From NCBI RefSeq assembly GCF_964246085.1, contig NZ_CAXTPD010000003.1: DNA of 64,000 nt, one strand, 5' to 3'. A model generated the notes under the pieces. It did not search any database, was not told the DNA's origin, and saw nothing but the letters and a program-made list of their open reading frames with translations. How positions within the stretch are numbered: the stretch's first letter is position 1; every line of letters starts with the position of its first letter. This DNA comes from Brotaphodocola sp003480315. GTDB lineage: Bacteria > Bacillota > Clostridia > Lachnospirales > Lachnospiraceae. Shown in pieces: positions 1 to 7,284 of this stretch. Made by a program: the position numbers and the translations under genes.

Positions 1-90
1 TCTGGTTGGCTAAACCTTGGATAAACCGGAATCCCACCGGCTTGACTACACACCCTTAGCTGGGCGCACAACTGGAATTTGGTGTGTGCT

Positions 91-615
91 TTATAAATTT
101 TTTCCGATCCACTCAAGTTCGTTCATGGAATCCTTATTTTTTTCAAGTTCATCTCTGGCTGTTGCGTAATATGATTTTTTGAAAAGCATATCCCATGAAA
201 GATATTTTGCCATACAGTCAAACTGCTTATCAATCAGCTCATACTGGATACTGCCTACGGGAGAACCACCTACAACAATTGTGCCAACTTTTTTGTTTTT
301 TAACTGCAATCCACGGCAGTAGCACTTATCAATGATAAGTTTCAATTGTGCTGACATTCCCCACCAATAAACTGGTGTAGCAAAAAGAATCATATCTGCG
401 GCAGCAATTTTATCAATTGTAGAATTTGTATCATCCTTATCGACGCATCCCTTAGAGCATTGACAGACACCACATCCCTTGCATGGTGCAATGTTGAGTT
501 TGTCGGGTTCAATGATTTCAATTTTATTCTTTTCTGACGCTCCTTTTATAAATGCATTGATTGCTGCCAGCGTATTTCCTTTTCTGGCACTTCCATTAAT
601 GATTACAATTTTCAT
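91..615 (-). CDS. Flavodoxin-fold NAD(P)H-dependent FMN reductase
   Basis: A 174-residue flavodoxin-like protein of the FMN_red type. The N-terminus KIVIINGSARKGNT is the phosphate-binding loop for FMN, and ATPVYWWGMSAQLKLIIDK is the second flavin loop. A cysteine cluster (CKGCGVCQCSKGC, about residues 45-57) is typical of the subgroup resembling iron-sulfur flavoproteins. It should be a cytoplasmic FMN-dependent oxidoreductase; the substrate cannot be told. I chose the ATG at 615 because GGAGG lies 9 bases upstream; a longer frame reaching 741 has no comparable site. It lies downstream of the metG fragment on the same strand, but a terminator separates them. Confidence 0.85.
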   Translation of the reverse strand: MKIVIINGSARKGNTLAAINAFIKGASEKNKIEIIEPDKLNIAPCKGCGVCQCSKGCVDKDDTNSTIDKIAAADMILFATPVYWWGMSAQLKLIIDKCYCRGLQLKNKKVGTIVVGGSPVGSIQYELIDKQFDCMAKYLSWDMLFKKSYYATARDELEKNKDSMNELEWIGKNL

Positions 616-655
616 GCGTGTATCCTCCAACTTCCGATTTGTATTTCTGTTTGTT

Positions 656-687
656 TTAAAAATGGGCAATCCCGATTGGAATTGCCC
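656..687 (-). terminator. Intrinsic terminator after the metG fragment
   Basis: Seven-base-pair stem GGGCAAT/ATTGCCC (664-670 with 681-687), followed on the minus strand by ATTTTTAAAA. It lies between the metG fragment and the flavodoxin gene, so these two are probably separate transcripts. Confidence 0.6.
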
Positions 688-837
688 ACTCATTGCACTA
701 ATTATGCGATTTTTTCTTGCTTGTACCGATTTCTGCATCAATTGATGTAAGTTTGATGTAAATCGCTGTTTTTTTAGTTTTTTATCAAATGAAGTACGTC
801 CCGTCTATTTGGTGAAACGGTACATCTTTACATCATC

Positions 838-1341
838 TTAATAGAGCTTTGCACCTGCCGGAATGTGGTCATCAACCATCAGAAGATGGAGCTTTTCTTC
901 TCCTTCTTCTTCGTGAATAGCACTGAGGAGCATACCGCAAGAGTCAATACCCATCATAGCTCTCGGTGGAAGATTTGTGATAGCGATAAGAGTTTTTCCA
1001 ACCAGTTCTTCAGGCTCATAAAAGCTATGAATACCACTTAAAATAGTTCTGTCTGTGCCTGTTCCGTCATCAAGAGTGAACTGTAAGAGTTTCTTTGACT
1101 TCGGTACTGCAACACACTCTTTAACCTTTACTGCACGGAAATCTGACTTGCTGAATGTGTCACAATCAACTGCTTCCTCAAACAAAGGCTCAATCTTTAC
1201 CTTAGAAAAATCAATCTTTTCAGGCTCAGCTTTCACTTCTGCAGCTGCTGGAGCTGCTTCGGAAGTCTTGGAAGCTTTCTTATCAGCGTCCAGGGACTTC
1301 ATAGTGGGGAATAAAATTTTGCTCTCTCCATCCCGCCCCAT
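838..1341 (-). pseudogene. metG: 3' fragment of methionyl-tRNA synthetase (tRNA-binding domain)
   Basis: The 167-residue frame reads as the C-terminal part of a clostridial MetG. It has a linker rich in Lys, Ala and Glu (about residues 15-50), then an EMAP/Trbp111-type OB fold ending in DDGTGTDRTILSGI, LPPRAMMGIDSCGMLLSA and LMVDDHIPAGAKLY. The catalytic Rossmann fold, KMSKS loop and anticodon-binding domain are missing. The first residues (MGRDGES) do not look like MetG and no good ribosome binding site precedes the ATG. I read this as a metG gene cut by recombination at about 1320-1345. A free-standing tRNA-binding protein is possible but less likely. Confidence 0.75.
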
Positions 1342-1656
1342 GCCGCTCCGTAGTGCGCAAAATCCGCATAATTGCTGGGTTTTTGAAACTATTTATCATT
1401 CGTCCTGTGTCCTATTTGACCGTCCGCTTCACTCGAAAAGTTGTATAAAAATTGTAGTTGTTTGTAGGCATATTTTTTTGTGAAAAAGTGTGTCAGCTCC
1501 AAAATGTCAAAAATTGGATAAATTTTCCATGAAAAGGACTGGCACATTGTAGAGCCATGAAGAACATCCCTGATACTGTTTCTTTATCGCTTTTAGCCTA
1601 TATTATAAGGTATCAATGCTAAAACTGCGGAAACCAGCAATGCACAAACTGCTTAT
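1342..1656. other. Non-coding junction region
   Basis: AT-rich stretch between the broken metG fragment (minus strand) and the first gene of the element (plus strand). I see no supported coding frame, RNA gene or terminal repeat. Its position next to a truncated housekeeping gene makes it the best place in the window for an element boundary or old recombination scar. Confidence 0.4.
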
Positions 1657-1684
1657 TTGCAGCTCATATAAATATGAGTATACC
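1657..1684 (+). promoter_or_regulatory. Promoter with palindromic operator filling the spacer
   Basis: TTGCAG (1657-1662) and TATACC (1679-1684) resemble -35 and -10 boxes 16 bp apart. The spacer 1663-1678 is exactly the perfect palindrome CTCATATAAATATGAG. A dimeric repressor bound here would block RNA polymerase. It drives the two-gene unit starting at 1754. Confidence 0.5.
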
Positions 1685-1753
1685 CCCATCAGTTATTCAA
1701 GTCAACATTTTTCAGCGAACTACTTGTCTGCATAAAAAACTAGGAGGTTCACT

Positions 1754-2914
1754 ATGCCAGAATACCAACTTCAAATCAAACAAGTGGTAGATTACCCACG
1801 ATGCCGGATTTATCGTGAGTTCATCCACAAACTGATCAACGACCGGAGCATCCGCATAAACGGAGGCTCCGGCCTTTTTCATTTTACTGTACTTTGCAGC
1901 TATGCAAACTTCCGCACCTCATATCGCCGTATTGACGGGATCAGTTACACAGTCTCCCCCGGCGAATGGGTCTGCACCGTCAAGGAACTGTCTTGCTGGT
2001 TCCGCACCCGCTTTCATCGGCAGGCGCTGTCCATGCTGGATACCCTTCAGAAGCAGCACTTGATTTCCTATACACTGCTGGGCCGTGGCAATGTAGTCAA
2101 ATATAAAATCCTCCACTGGGCCCGCCACAATTCCGCACTGGAGTACAATGCCCCTTGCCAAAAGGATACCGGTTTTTTCTTCCTGCCAGTCTCTGTTGCC
2201 CTGGAACTGGTCAGCTCTGCCCGCTGCTCTGAAATGGACATCGTTCTGGATCTGTGGGTATCCGCTGTCTACAACGATACGCAGGTGCAGGGGTCAGAGG
2301 TCGGTCCGGTAGCCTACTTTCGCAATGGTACAGGAAACCCGTTGGTCAGTTATACCGAACTCTCCTGCCGCTGGGGGCTGTCACGCGCTACCGTATGCCG
2401 GATACTGAAAAAGTTGGACGGTCTTGGGTATATCTCTATCATGTCGTTTCCCGGCCGGCATGGAAGCGTGATCTACCTGCAGAACTACCTGTCCACCATG
2501 TTTGAGATTTCCGATGTTTTAATCGACAAGGAGGAAGTTGCCATGACCTTAAACATTCATCTGGAGCTTCCGGAAACTGCTGAAACCGAAGAGAGCCATT
2601 CTATCTCTGAGCATGAGGTCATTGTTTCGGATGCACTTTCCAGCGTTTCAAAATCGCACATTGAAACGATACTCCGCAAGATGGCTGACATCCTATCTAC
2701 GCAAGGGATTTCCTGCTTTTCTTGCCCACTCTCCTGCTATAAGTTATATCCCTTATCGGACGACTGCTGGGAAGAGTTGATTCCGCGTGCGCGAGGGAAA
2801 TCTACAGTCCACTTTGGTCTGACCATCCTCTGCGGCACAAACACTTCAATCGCCACTTTTGAACTTACACTCACTCCCTCTGAGGAGCACGAAAATAGGA
2901 GGAACCTGAAATGA
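1754..2914 (+). CDS. Double winged-helix regulatory or replication-type protein
   Basis: A 386-residue cytoplasmic protein with two winged-helix-like segments. One is around residues 65-125 (VKELSCWFRTRFHRQALSML then a wing with VVKYKI), the other around residues 195-250 (SYTELSCRWGLSRATVCRIL then GSVIYLQNY). Such proteins occur at the start of clostridial conjugative elements and are usually called helix-turn-helix or replication-initiator-like. The ATG has AGGAGG 8 bases upstream. Its stop overlaps the next start (ATGA), so the two genes are translationally coupled. The palindrome in its promoter suggests autoregulation. The exact role is unknown. Confidence 0.75.
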   Translation: MPEYQLQIKQVVDYPRCRIYREFIHKLINDRSIRINGGSGLFHFTVLCSYANFRTSYRRIDGISYTVSPGEWVCTVKELSCWFRTRFHRQALSMLDTLQKQHLISYTLLGRGNVVKYKILHWARHNSALEYNAPCQKDTGFFFLPVSVALELVSSARCSEMDIVLDLWVSAVYNDTQVQGSEVGPVAYFRNGTGNPLVSYTELSCRWGLSRATVCRILKKLDGLGYISIMSFPGRHGSVIYLQNYLSTMFEISDVLIDKEEVAMTLNIHLELPETAETEESHSISEHEVIVSDALSSVSKSHIETILRKMADILSTQGISCFSCPLSCYKLYPLSDDCWEELIPRARGKSTVHFGLTILCGTNTSIATFELTLTPSEEHENRRNLK

Positions 2915-3462
2915 GAAAATTTGTTGAACCTGATGTTGCTGATAATCCCCTGTACCATGATACCTGGAAACTGCTGAAAAAATACCGGGATGTTGTGTGG
3001 AGCCTGGAGCTTTCTGTCCAGCATGTCCGCACCAAGTTTGAGATTGAGTATGGTACCTCCATTGAGGATTTTCTGGATTCAGTCTATCTGGCTGGCGCTG
3101 ATTTGGCCGGAAGCGACATCGAGCATCATGCCAAATGCATTGAACGCAGCCACAAAATGCTCAAGCTGCTGGATTCCGCAATCGAATTGCTGCGTACCAA
3201 GCACAAAAACGGTGAGGCATATTACTGGTTGCTGTACTACTCCTTCCTCTCGCCGCAGCAGCTCAAAAATGTTGAGGAAATTATCGAGACCCTGCGACCG
3301 CATATCCGCGACATCAGTTTCAGAACTTACTACCGCAAACGCCGGGAAGCCATTGAAGCCCTCAGTTCCGTTCTTTGGGGCTATACCTCCAAGGACAGTT
3401 TAGACATGCTGGAGCAGTTCTTCCCAGAGCCAAAATCATCTTCCGGACAATCGGGCAAATAA
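2911..3462 (+). CDS. Helical regulatory protein, possibly ArpU/RinA-like
   Basis: A 183-residue, largely helical soluble protein coupled to the previous gene by an ATGA overlap. The C-terminal part (QLKNVEEIIETLRP, then FRTYYRKRREAIEALSSVLWG) looks like a sigma-region-4 or ArpU-type DNA-binding helix pair, as in phage late-gene activators. Together with the upstream winged-helix protein it is a candidate regulator of the element. The T4SS promoter element begins at the base after its stop codon. Family assignment is tentative. Confidence 0.6.
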   Translation: MRKFVEPDVADNPLYHDTWKLLKKYRDVVWSLELSVQHVRTKFEIEYGTSIEDFLDSVYLAGADLAGSDIEHHAKCIERSHKMLKLLDSAIELLRTKHKNGEAYYWLLYYSFLSPQQLKNVEEIIETLRPHIRDISFRTYYRKRREAIEALSSVLWGYTSKDSLDMLEQFFPEPKSSSGQSGK

Positions 3463-3530
3463 TTGGCACAATTCGGGAACAAAATTGGCATGGTTCTGCT
3501 CTTTCAGTGTAAATACCGATGTGTTAAACT
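3463..3530 (+). promoter_or_regulatory. T4SS operon promoter with two TTGGCA boxes
   Basis: TTGGCA at 3463-3468 and 3485-3490 (22 bp apart), then CTGC, CTTTC and GTAAAT blocks and a -10-like TAAACT at 3525-3530. The same arrangement with identical spacing occurs before the Tad operon at 18525-18592. The -35 is poor, so the boxes probably bind an activator. Confidence 0.6.
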
Positions 3531-3571
3531 GAATATGCTCAAACTTGCACCCAAAACCGAACAGGACAGTA

Positions 3572-3600
3572 ACGGCACCTTTCATCAGGGTGCTTTTTTG
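3572..3600 (+). terminator. Intrinsic terminator or attenuator in the T4SS leader
   Basis: Stem GCACC/GGGTGC followed by TTTTTT. It lies downstream of the shared promoter and upstream of the first T4SS gene, so transcription must pass it to reach the operon. Confidence 0.55.
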
Positions 3601-3626
3601 CTGCCCAGATGGCCGCCCGGCCATTT

Positions 3627-3664
3627 GAAAGCCCACATTTGTTTTGACAGGTGTGGGTTTTTCT
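3627..3664 (+). terminator. Second leader hairpin with T run
   Basis: Stem GCCCACA/TGTGGGT followed by TTTTCT. It is the second terminator-like hairpin in the 5' leader, about 35 bases before the ribosome binding site of the pilin gene. Confidence 0.5.
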
Positions 3665-3712
3665 GTTCCCTATTGAGTATCAAAAAATCATTCAGAATTG
3701 GAGGATCGCAAA

Positions 3713-4114
3713 TTGAAGAAAACGAAAACCCCTCAAACTCCGCAGCTTCAGGAGCCGGATACCCAGTCCAAGCGCAGGCTTTCGCTGCCCAAAGTGGCTT
3801 ACAGCGCCTTCCTGTGTGTGATGATGTCCATGATATTCTGCCAGCCGGCTTATGCGGCAACAGATGTATGGACCAAGGCCAAAGAGATCATGCAGGATGT
3901 ATACACCCAAATCCTTGCCATCTCCACTATCGCCGCCATCGTCACTGCTTCGGTAGCCTTGCTGCTCATGAACTTCTCCCGTTCCGGACGGACGGTGGAT
4001 GAAAGCCGCGCCTGGCTCAAACGAATCTGTATCACCTGGGCTATCCTCAATGGCTTGGGCTTTATCATGGCGTATGTGACGCCGCTCTTTAGTGGCGGAC
4101 AATGGACAGGCTGA
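3713..4114 (+). CDS. VirB2/TrbC-like conjugative pilin
   Basis: A 133-residue protein with a basic N-terminus, a long signal-like segment ending FCQPAYAA (about residues 28-50), then two hydrophobic helices (AISTIAAIVTASVALLLM and CITWAILNGLGFIMAYV). This is the layout of VirB2/TrbC pilins of type IV secretion systems. Start taken at TTG 3713, which has TTGGAGG 8 bases upstream; a TTG at 3698 lies within that ribosome binding site. It is the first gene of the T4SS operon and would form the extracellular or envelope filament of the channel. Confidence 0.75.
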   Translation: MKKTKTPQTPQLQEPDTQSKRRLSLPKVAYSAFLCVMMSMIFCQPAYAATDVWTKAKEIMQDVYTQILAISTIAAIVTASVALLLMNFSRSGRTVDESRAWLKRICITWAILNGLGFIMAYVTPLFSGGQWTG

Positions 4115-4154
4115 TTGACCGTCTGACTGCTCGCCGGAAAGGAGGCTTGCATTT

Positions 4155-4865
4155 ATGGGCATTTTAGACGGCATAGTGGAATGGATCGCAGAACAGGTAA
4201 TGGCCGGTCTTGATCTGGTGACCACATCGGTTTTGGGTGCGCTGGGCTGTGATATGGCTGTATTTCTGCGTTATTTTCCCGCAGCAGAGACTATGTACTC
4301 TGTTTTCGTGGCTCTGGCAATCGGGATCATCCTGCTCAACTGGGTCTGGCAGTTATTCAAAAACTTCGGTCTTGGCGCAGGTGTGGAAGCAGAAGACCCG
4401 GTAAAGCTGAGTATCCGTTCCGTTATTTTTATCCTGCTGACGCTCTTTTCAGATGAAATCGTCAATATTGTTCTTACCATCGGCGGCACCCCCTACCACT
4501 GGATCATGGAGTCCGACCTTCCTGCATTAAGCTTTGCAGACTTCAATTCCGTGATGCTGGTCATCATCGGTGTGTGTGCCAATGGGGCTGTGGCACTGAT
4601 TACCTTGATTTTGGTTCTCATCCTGGCCTGGAACTACCTAAAACTTCTGTTCGAGGCAGCCGAACGGTATGTGCTGCTCGGTGTACTGGTCTACACGGCT
4701 CCTGTGGCTTTTTCTATGGGCGCCAGCCAGACCACAGCAAACATCTGGAAATCCTGGTGCCGGATGCTTGGCGGTCAAATTTTCCTATTGGTCATGAACG
4801 CCTGGTGCCTGCGCCTGTTCACAAGCATGGTGGGGTCCTTCCTTGCGAACCCGCTTTCGTTATAA
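4155..4865 (+). CDS. VirB6/TrbL-like polytopic membrane protein
   Basis: A 236-residue integral membrane protein with about six hydrophobic segments (for example VFVALAIGIILLNWVW, VIFILLTLFSDEIVNIVL, ALITLILVLILAWNYL, MLGGQIFLLVMNAWCL). Size, position after the pilin and topology match the VirB6/TrbL component of Gram-positive T4SS, which forms the membrane channel. The ATG has AAAGGAGG upstream. A GGAGG for the next gene follows directly after its stop. Confidence 0.75.
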   Translation: MGILDGIVEWIAEQVMAGLDLVTTSVLGALGCDMAVFLRYFPAAETMYSVFVALAIGIILLNWVWQLFKNFGLGAGVEAEDPVKLSIRSVIFILLTLFSDEIVNIVLTIGGTPYHWIMESDLPALSFADFNSVMLVIIGVCANGAVALITLILVLILAWNYLKLLFEAAERYVLLGVLVYTAPVAFSMGASQTTANIWKSWCRMLGGQIFLLVMNAWCLRLFTSMVGSFLANPLSL

Positions 4866-4878
4866 GGAGGTCTTATCC

Positions 4879-5874
4879 TTGAAGAAACTCAAAAAATTTT
4901 TATTTGCGGCCTTTACAGTCGCAATTCTCTCCTGCCTGCTCTGCCAGCCGGCTTTTGCCGCTATCTCCGAAAGCGATGTGCAGGCTCAGGTAGACGCTGT
5001 GGGAAAAGAAGCCGTTTCCGGCAATGTGTTTATCTGGTTTCTCTGTGCTATCGGCTTTCTCAAAGTCGGTCAGAAAATCGATTCTTTCCTCTCCAGCCTG
5101 GGTGTCAATGTAGGACATACCGGCGGCAGCATGTTGGCTGAGGCTATGATTGCTGCCAGAGGCATCGGCGGCATCAAGAACTTTTCCAGTCACCACTTTG
5201 GCGGCGGGAGGAACAGCAGTTCCACCAATGTCAACGCAAACGGTGGTAAAGGCAGCGGCGGCTTTGGAGCAGGGTTTGCCAGCGGCGGTCTTGCTGGAGT
5301 GGTGAGCCGAAAAGTCACAAACAGCGCCATCAAAACAGCCACCACAACTCCCAGCTCCAAGCCCTCCGGTCTTGGCAGTCTTTTAGGCGATGCTGCAGCC
5401 GGAGGGATCGGCGGCCATATGTACGCTTCTTCCGTCAGTAAGGGCGGCAATTTTGCCAACAATGTAATCGGCAGCGTAGCCACTGGCAGTATCAGCCAAA
5501 TGGGTTCCATTTCCGGTGAAAAAGCCGCCGAAGCCCTGCACTCTTACATGGGATACGCGGCACTGGAATCCGGAGCTGAAAATGTTCCGACCTTCCAGAA
5601 TGTCGAAATCGGCGGCGGCCGCATCACCGGTACAGAAGTAACTGCAGAACATCCCGAAGGTATCTCCTTTGGTATGTACCACGCAGACCAATATGTTGCC
5701 CCGGAAGGCCAGTACACCACCGTTCATGCCGTGGATGGTACAGCATGGTATAAGCAGTACGCTGTGGATGCTGTTGACAAATCGCCCTATATGGCCCCTG
5801 ACGGTTCTATCGCCTTCAACGAGTCCATTGTCAAAAAGCTGCCTCCAGCCCCGAGGAGAAAGGACAAGATATAA
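4879..5874 (+). CDS. Secreted or membrane Gly-rich T4SS protein
   Basis: A 331-residue protein beginning with a signal peptide (FLFAAFTVAILSCLLCQPAFA) whose cleavage region closely resembles that of the pilin gene. A hydrophobic helix follows (FIWFLCAIGFLKVGQKI), then a long Gly/Ser/Ala-rich low-complexity region (about residues 95-200) and a C-terminal domain. The start is TTG 4879 with AAGGAGG 8 bases upstream; an ATG at 4843 lies inside the previous gene. It probably belongs to the T4SS envelope complex as a second VirB6-like subunit; no catalytic motif is seen. Confidence 0.65.
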   Translation: MKKLKKFLFAAFTVAILSCLLCQPAFAAISESDVQAQVDAVGKEAVSGNVFIWFLCAIGFLKVGQKIDSFLSSLGVNVGHTGGSMLAEAMIAARGIGGIKNFSSHHFGGGRNSSSTNVNANGGKGSGGFGAGFASGGLAGVVSRKVTNSAIKTATTTPSSKPSGLGSLLGDAAAGGIGGHMYASSVSKGGNFANNVIGSVATGSISQMGSISGEKAAEALHSYMGYAALESGAENVPTFQNVEIGGGRITGTEVTAEHPEGISFGMYHADQYVAPEGQYTTVHAVDGTAWYKQYAVDAVDKSPYMAPDGSIAFNESIVKKLPPAPRRKDKI

Positions 5875-7251
5875 ATGCCAGAAGATCAGAAAAGCGGTTT
5901 TTCCGAAGCTGTGGAGACCGGCGCCTCCGCAGCGCATACCATCCGCGGTGCAATCAAAACCGGAAAAGCTATTTCCTCCGCTGCCAAAGGCGCTGCCGCA
6001 GGCGGTCCTTACGGTGCAGTTGCAGGCGCAGTGTGGGCAGGTCGGAAGCATATCGGAAAAATCATTGTGGCAGTCATTGCCCTGCTTATGCTGCCGGTAT
6101 TATTTGTTCTCATGCTCCCCGGTCTTATTTTCGGCGGACTGACCAATGCCTTTTCGCCATCTGACCCCGAAATTCCGATTTTGAATAGCGAAACAGCGAT
6201 TATTGAGAACGCCAACGAGATCACCTTTACCCTCAACGGCATCTTGGGCGAGGCACTGGATGATGTACTTGCCCGGATCGAAGCTGACTTTGCGGCATCG
6301 GGAGCCGACCATATGGAGGTCAAAAATGCTTATTCCGGCGGGCCTATTTATAACGCCAACCTGTTTATTTCTCAGTATTGTGCAGCCAAAGACAAGGATT
6401 TTGAAAGCATTTCTCTAAATGACCTTGCCGCCACCCTGCGGGAAAACAAGCAGCATCTATATTCCTACACCAGCAAGCAAGAGATTCGTGAGAGCACCGT
6501 GACCGATCCGGAGACTGGGGAAGAAACAACAGAGCCAGAAACATGGATGGTCTATACTGTCCGTTACAACGGTGAGTCCTATTTTTCTGATGTTGTATTC
6601 CAGCTTACCGATGACCAAAAGGAGCTTGCAGCCGATTATGCCTCCAACCTAAGCCTGTTCTTGGGCGATGGTCTGCTGCAGAATCTGGAAGCGTGGACCG
6701 GAAACAGCATCACCTCTCTGGGCGATGTTACTTTCACCGATGGGATCACACCTGTTGTTTACTACAATCAGCTGGATGAACGCTATGCCGGTAAAGCCTA
6801 TGGCACGGACAATATTGGCGGTTATGGCTGCGGCCCTACCGCTATGGCAATCGTGGTGTCCTCTCTGACAGACGATATGGTTGACCCTGTGGAGATGGCC
6901 GAGTGGTCTTACAACAACGGCTACTGGTGTAAAAGCAGTGGTTCTTACCATGCACTGATACCTGCCGCCGCTGGGGAATGGGGGCTTCCGGTTTCCGGCT
7001 GTACCACTGCGGAACCACAGCGCATCACAGACGCACTGGCTAATGGTAAACTGGTAGTAGCAATCATGTCTGAAGGCCACTTTACCTCATCCGGTCACTT
7101 CATTGTCCTGCGTGGCGTAAAAGACGGCAAGATCATGGTGGCTGACCCTGCCAGTTACACACGGAGTGAACAGCTCTGGGATCTGTCCATTATCTTAAAT
7201 GAGGCCAGCCGGCGCGCTGGAGCTGGCGGTCCGTTCTGGATTATCGGCTGA
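5875..7251 (+). CDS. Membrane-anchored C39-type peptidase of the T4SS
   Basis: 458 residues. An Ala/Gly-rich cytoplasmic N-terminus is followed by one membrane segment (about residues 62-88, IIVAVIALLMLPVLFVLMLPGLIFGG), an extracellular stalk and a C-terminal papain-fold domain of the C39-like type. Likely catalytic residues are Cys319 (YGCGPTAMA), His408 (GHFIVLRGV) and Asp424 (VADPASY). In Gram-positive T4SS this place is usually taken by a VirB1/VirB8-like wall hydrolase with NlpC/P60 or CHAP domains; here a C39-like domain replaces them. It may cut peptidoglycan cross-links or process an exported protein. It follows the previous gene after a single codon break. Confidence 0.75.
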   Translation: MPEDQKSGFSEAVETGASAAHTIRGAIKTGKAISSAAKGAAAGGPYGAVAGAVWAGRKHIGKIIVAVIALLMLPVLFVLMLPGLIFGGLTNAFSPSDPEIPILNSETAIIENANEITFTLNGILGEALDDVLARIEADFAASGADHMEVKNAYSGGPIYNANLFISQYCAAKDKDFESISLNDLAATLRENKQHLYSYTSKQEIRESTVTDPETGEETTEPETWMVYTVRYNGESYFSDVVFQLTDDQKELAADYASNLSLFLGDGLLQNLEAWTGNSITSLGDVTFTDGITPVVYYNQLDERYAGKAYGTDNIGGYGCGPTAMAIVVSSLTDDMVDPVEMAEWSYNNGYWCKSSGSYHALIPAAAGEWGLPVSGCTTAEPQRITDALANGKLVVAIMSEGHFTSSGHFIVLRGVKDGKIMVADPASYTRSEQLWDLSIILNEASRRAGAGGPFWIIG

Positions 7252-7284
7252 TGTGCCCGCCCGGCTTCGGAAACGAGGTTAATC

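Noticed and set aside
3463..4002. Plus-strand frame of 179 codons
   Set aside because: It overlaps the pilin gene in another frame and covers the promoter and two terminators.
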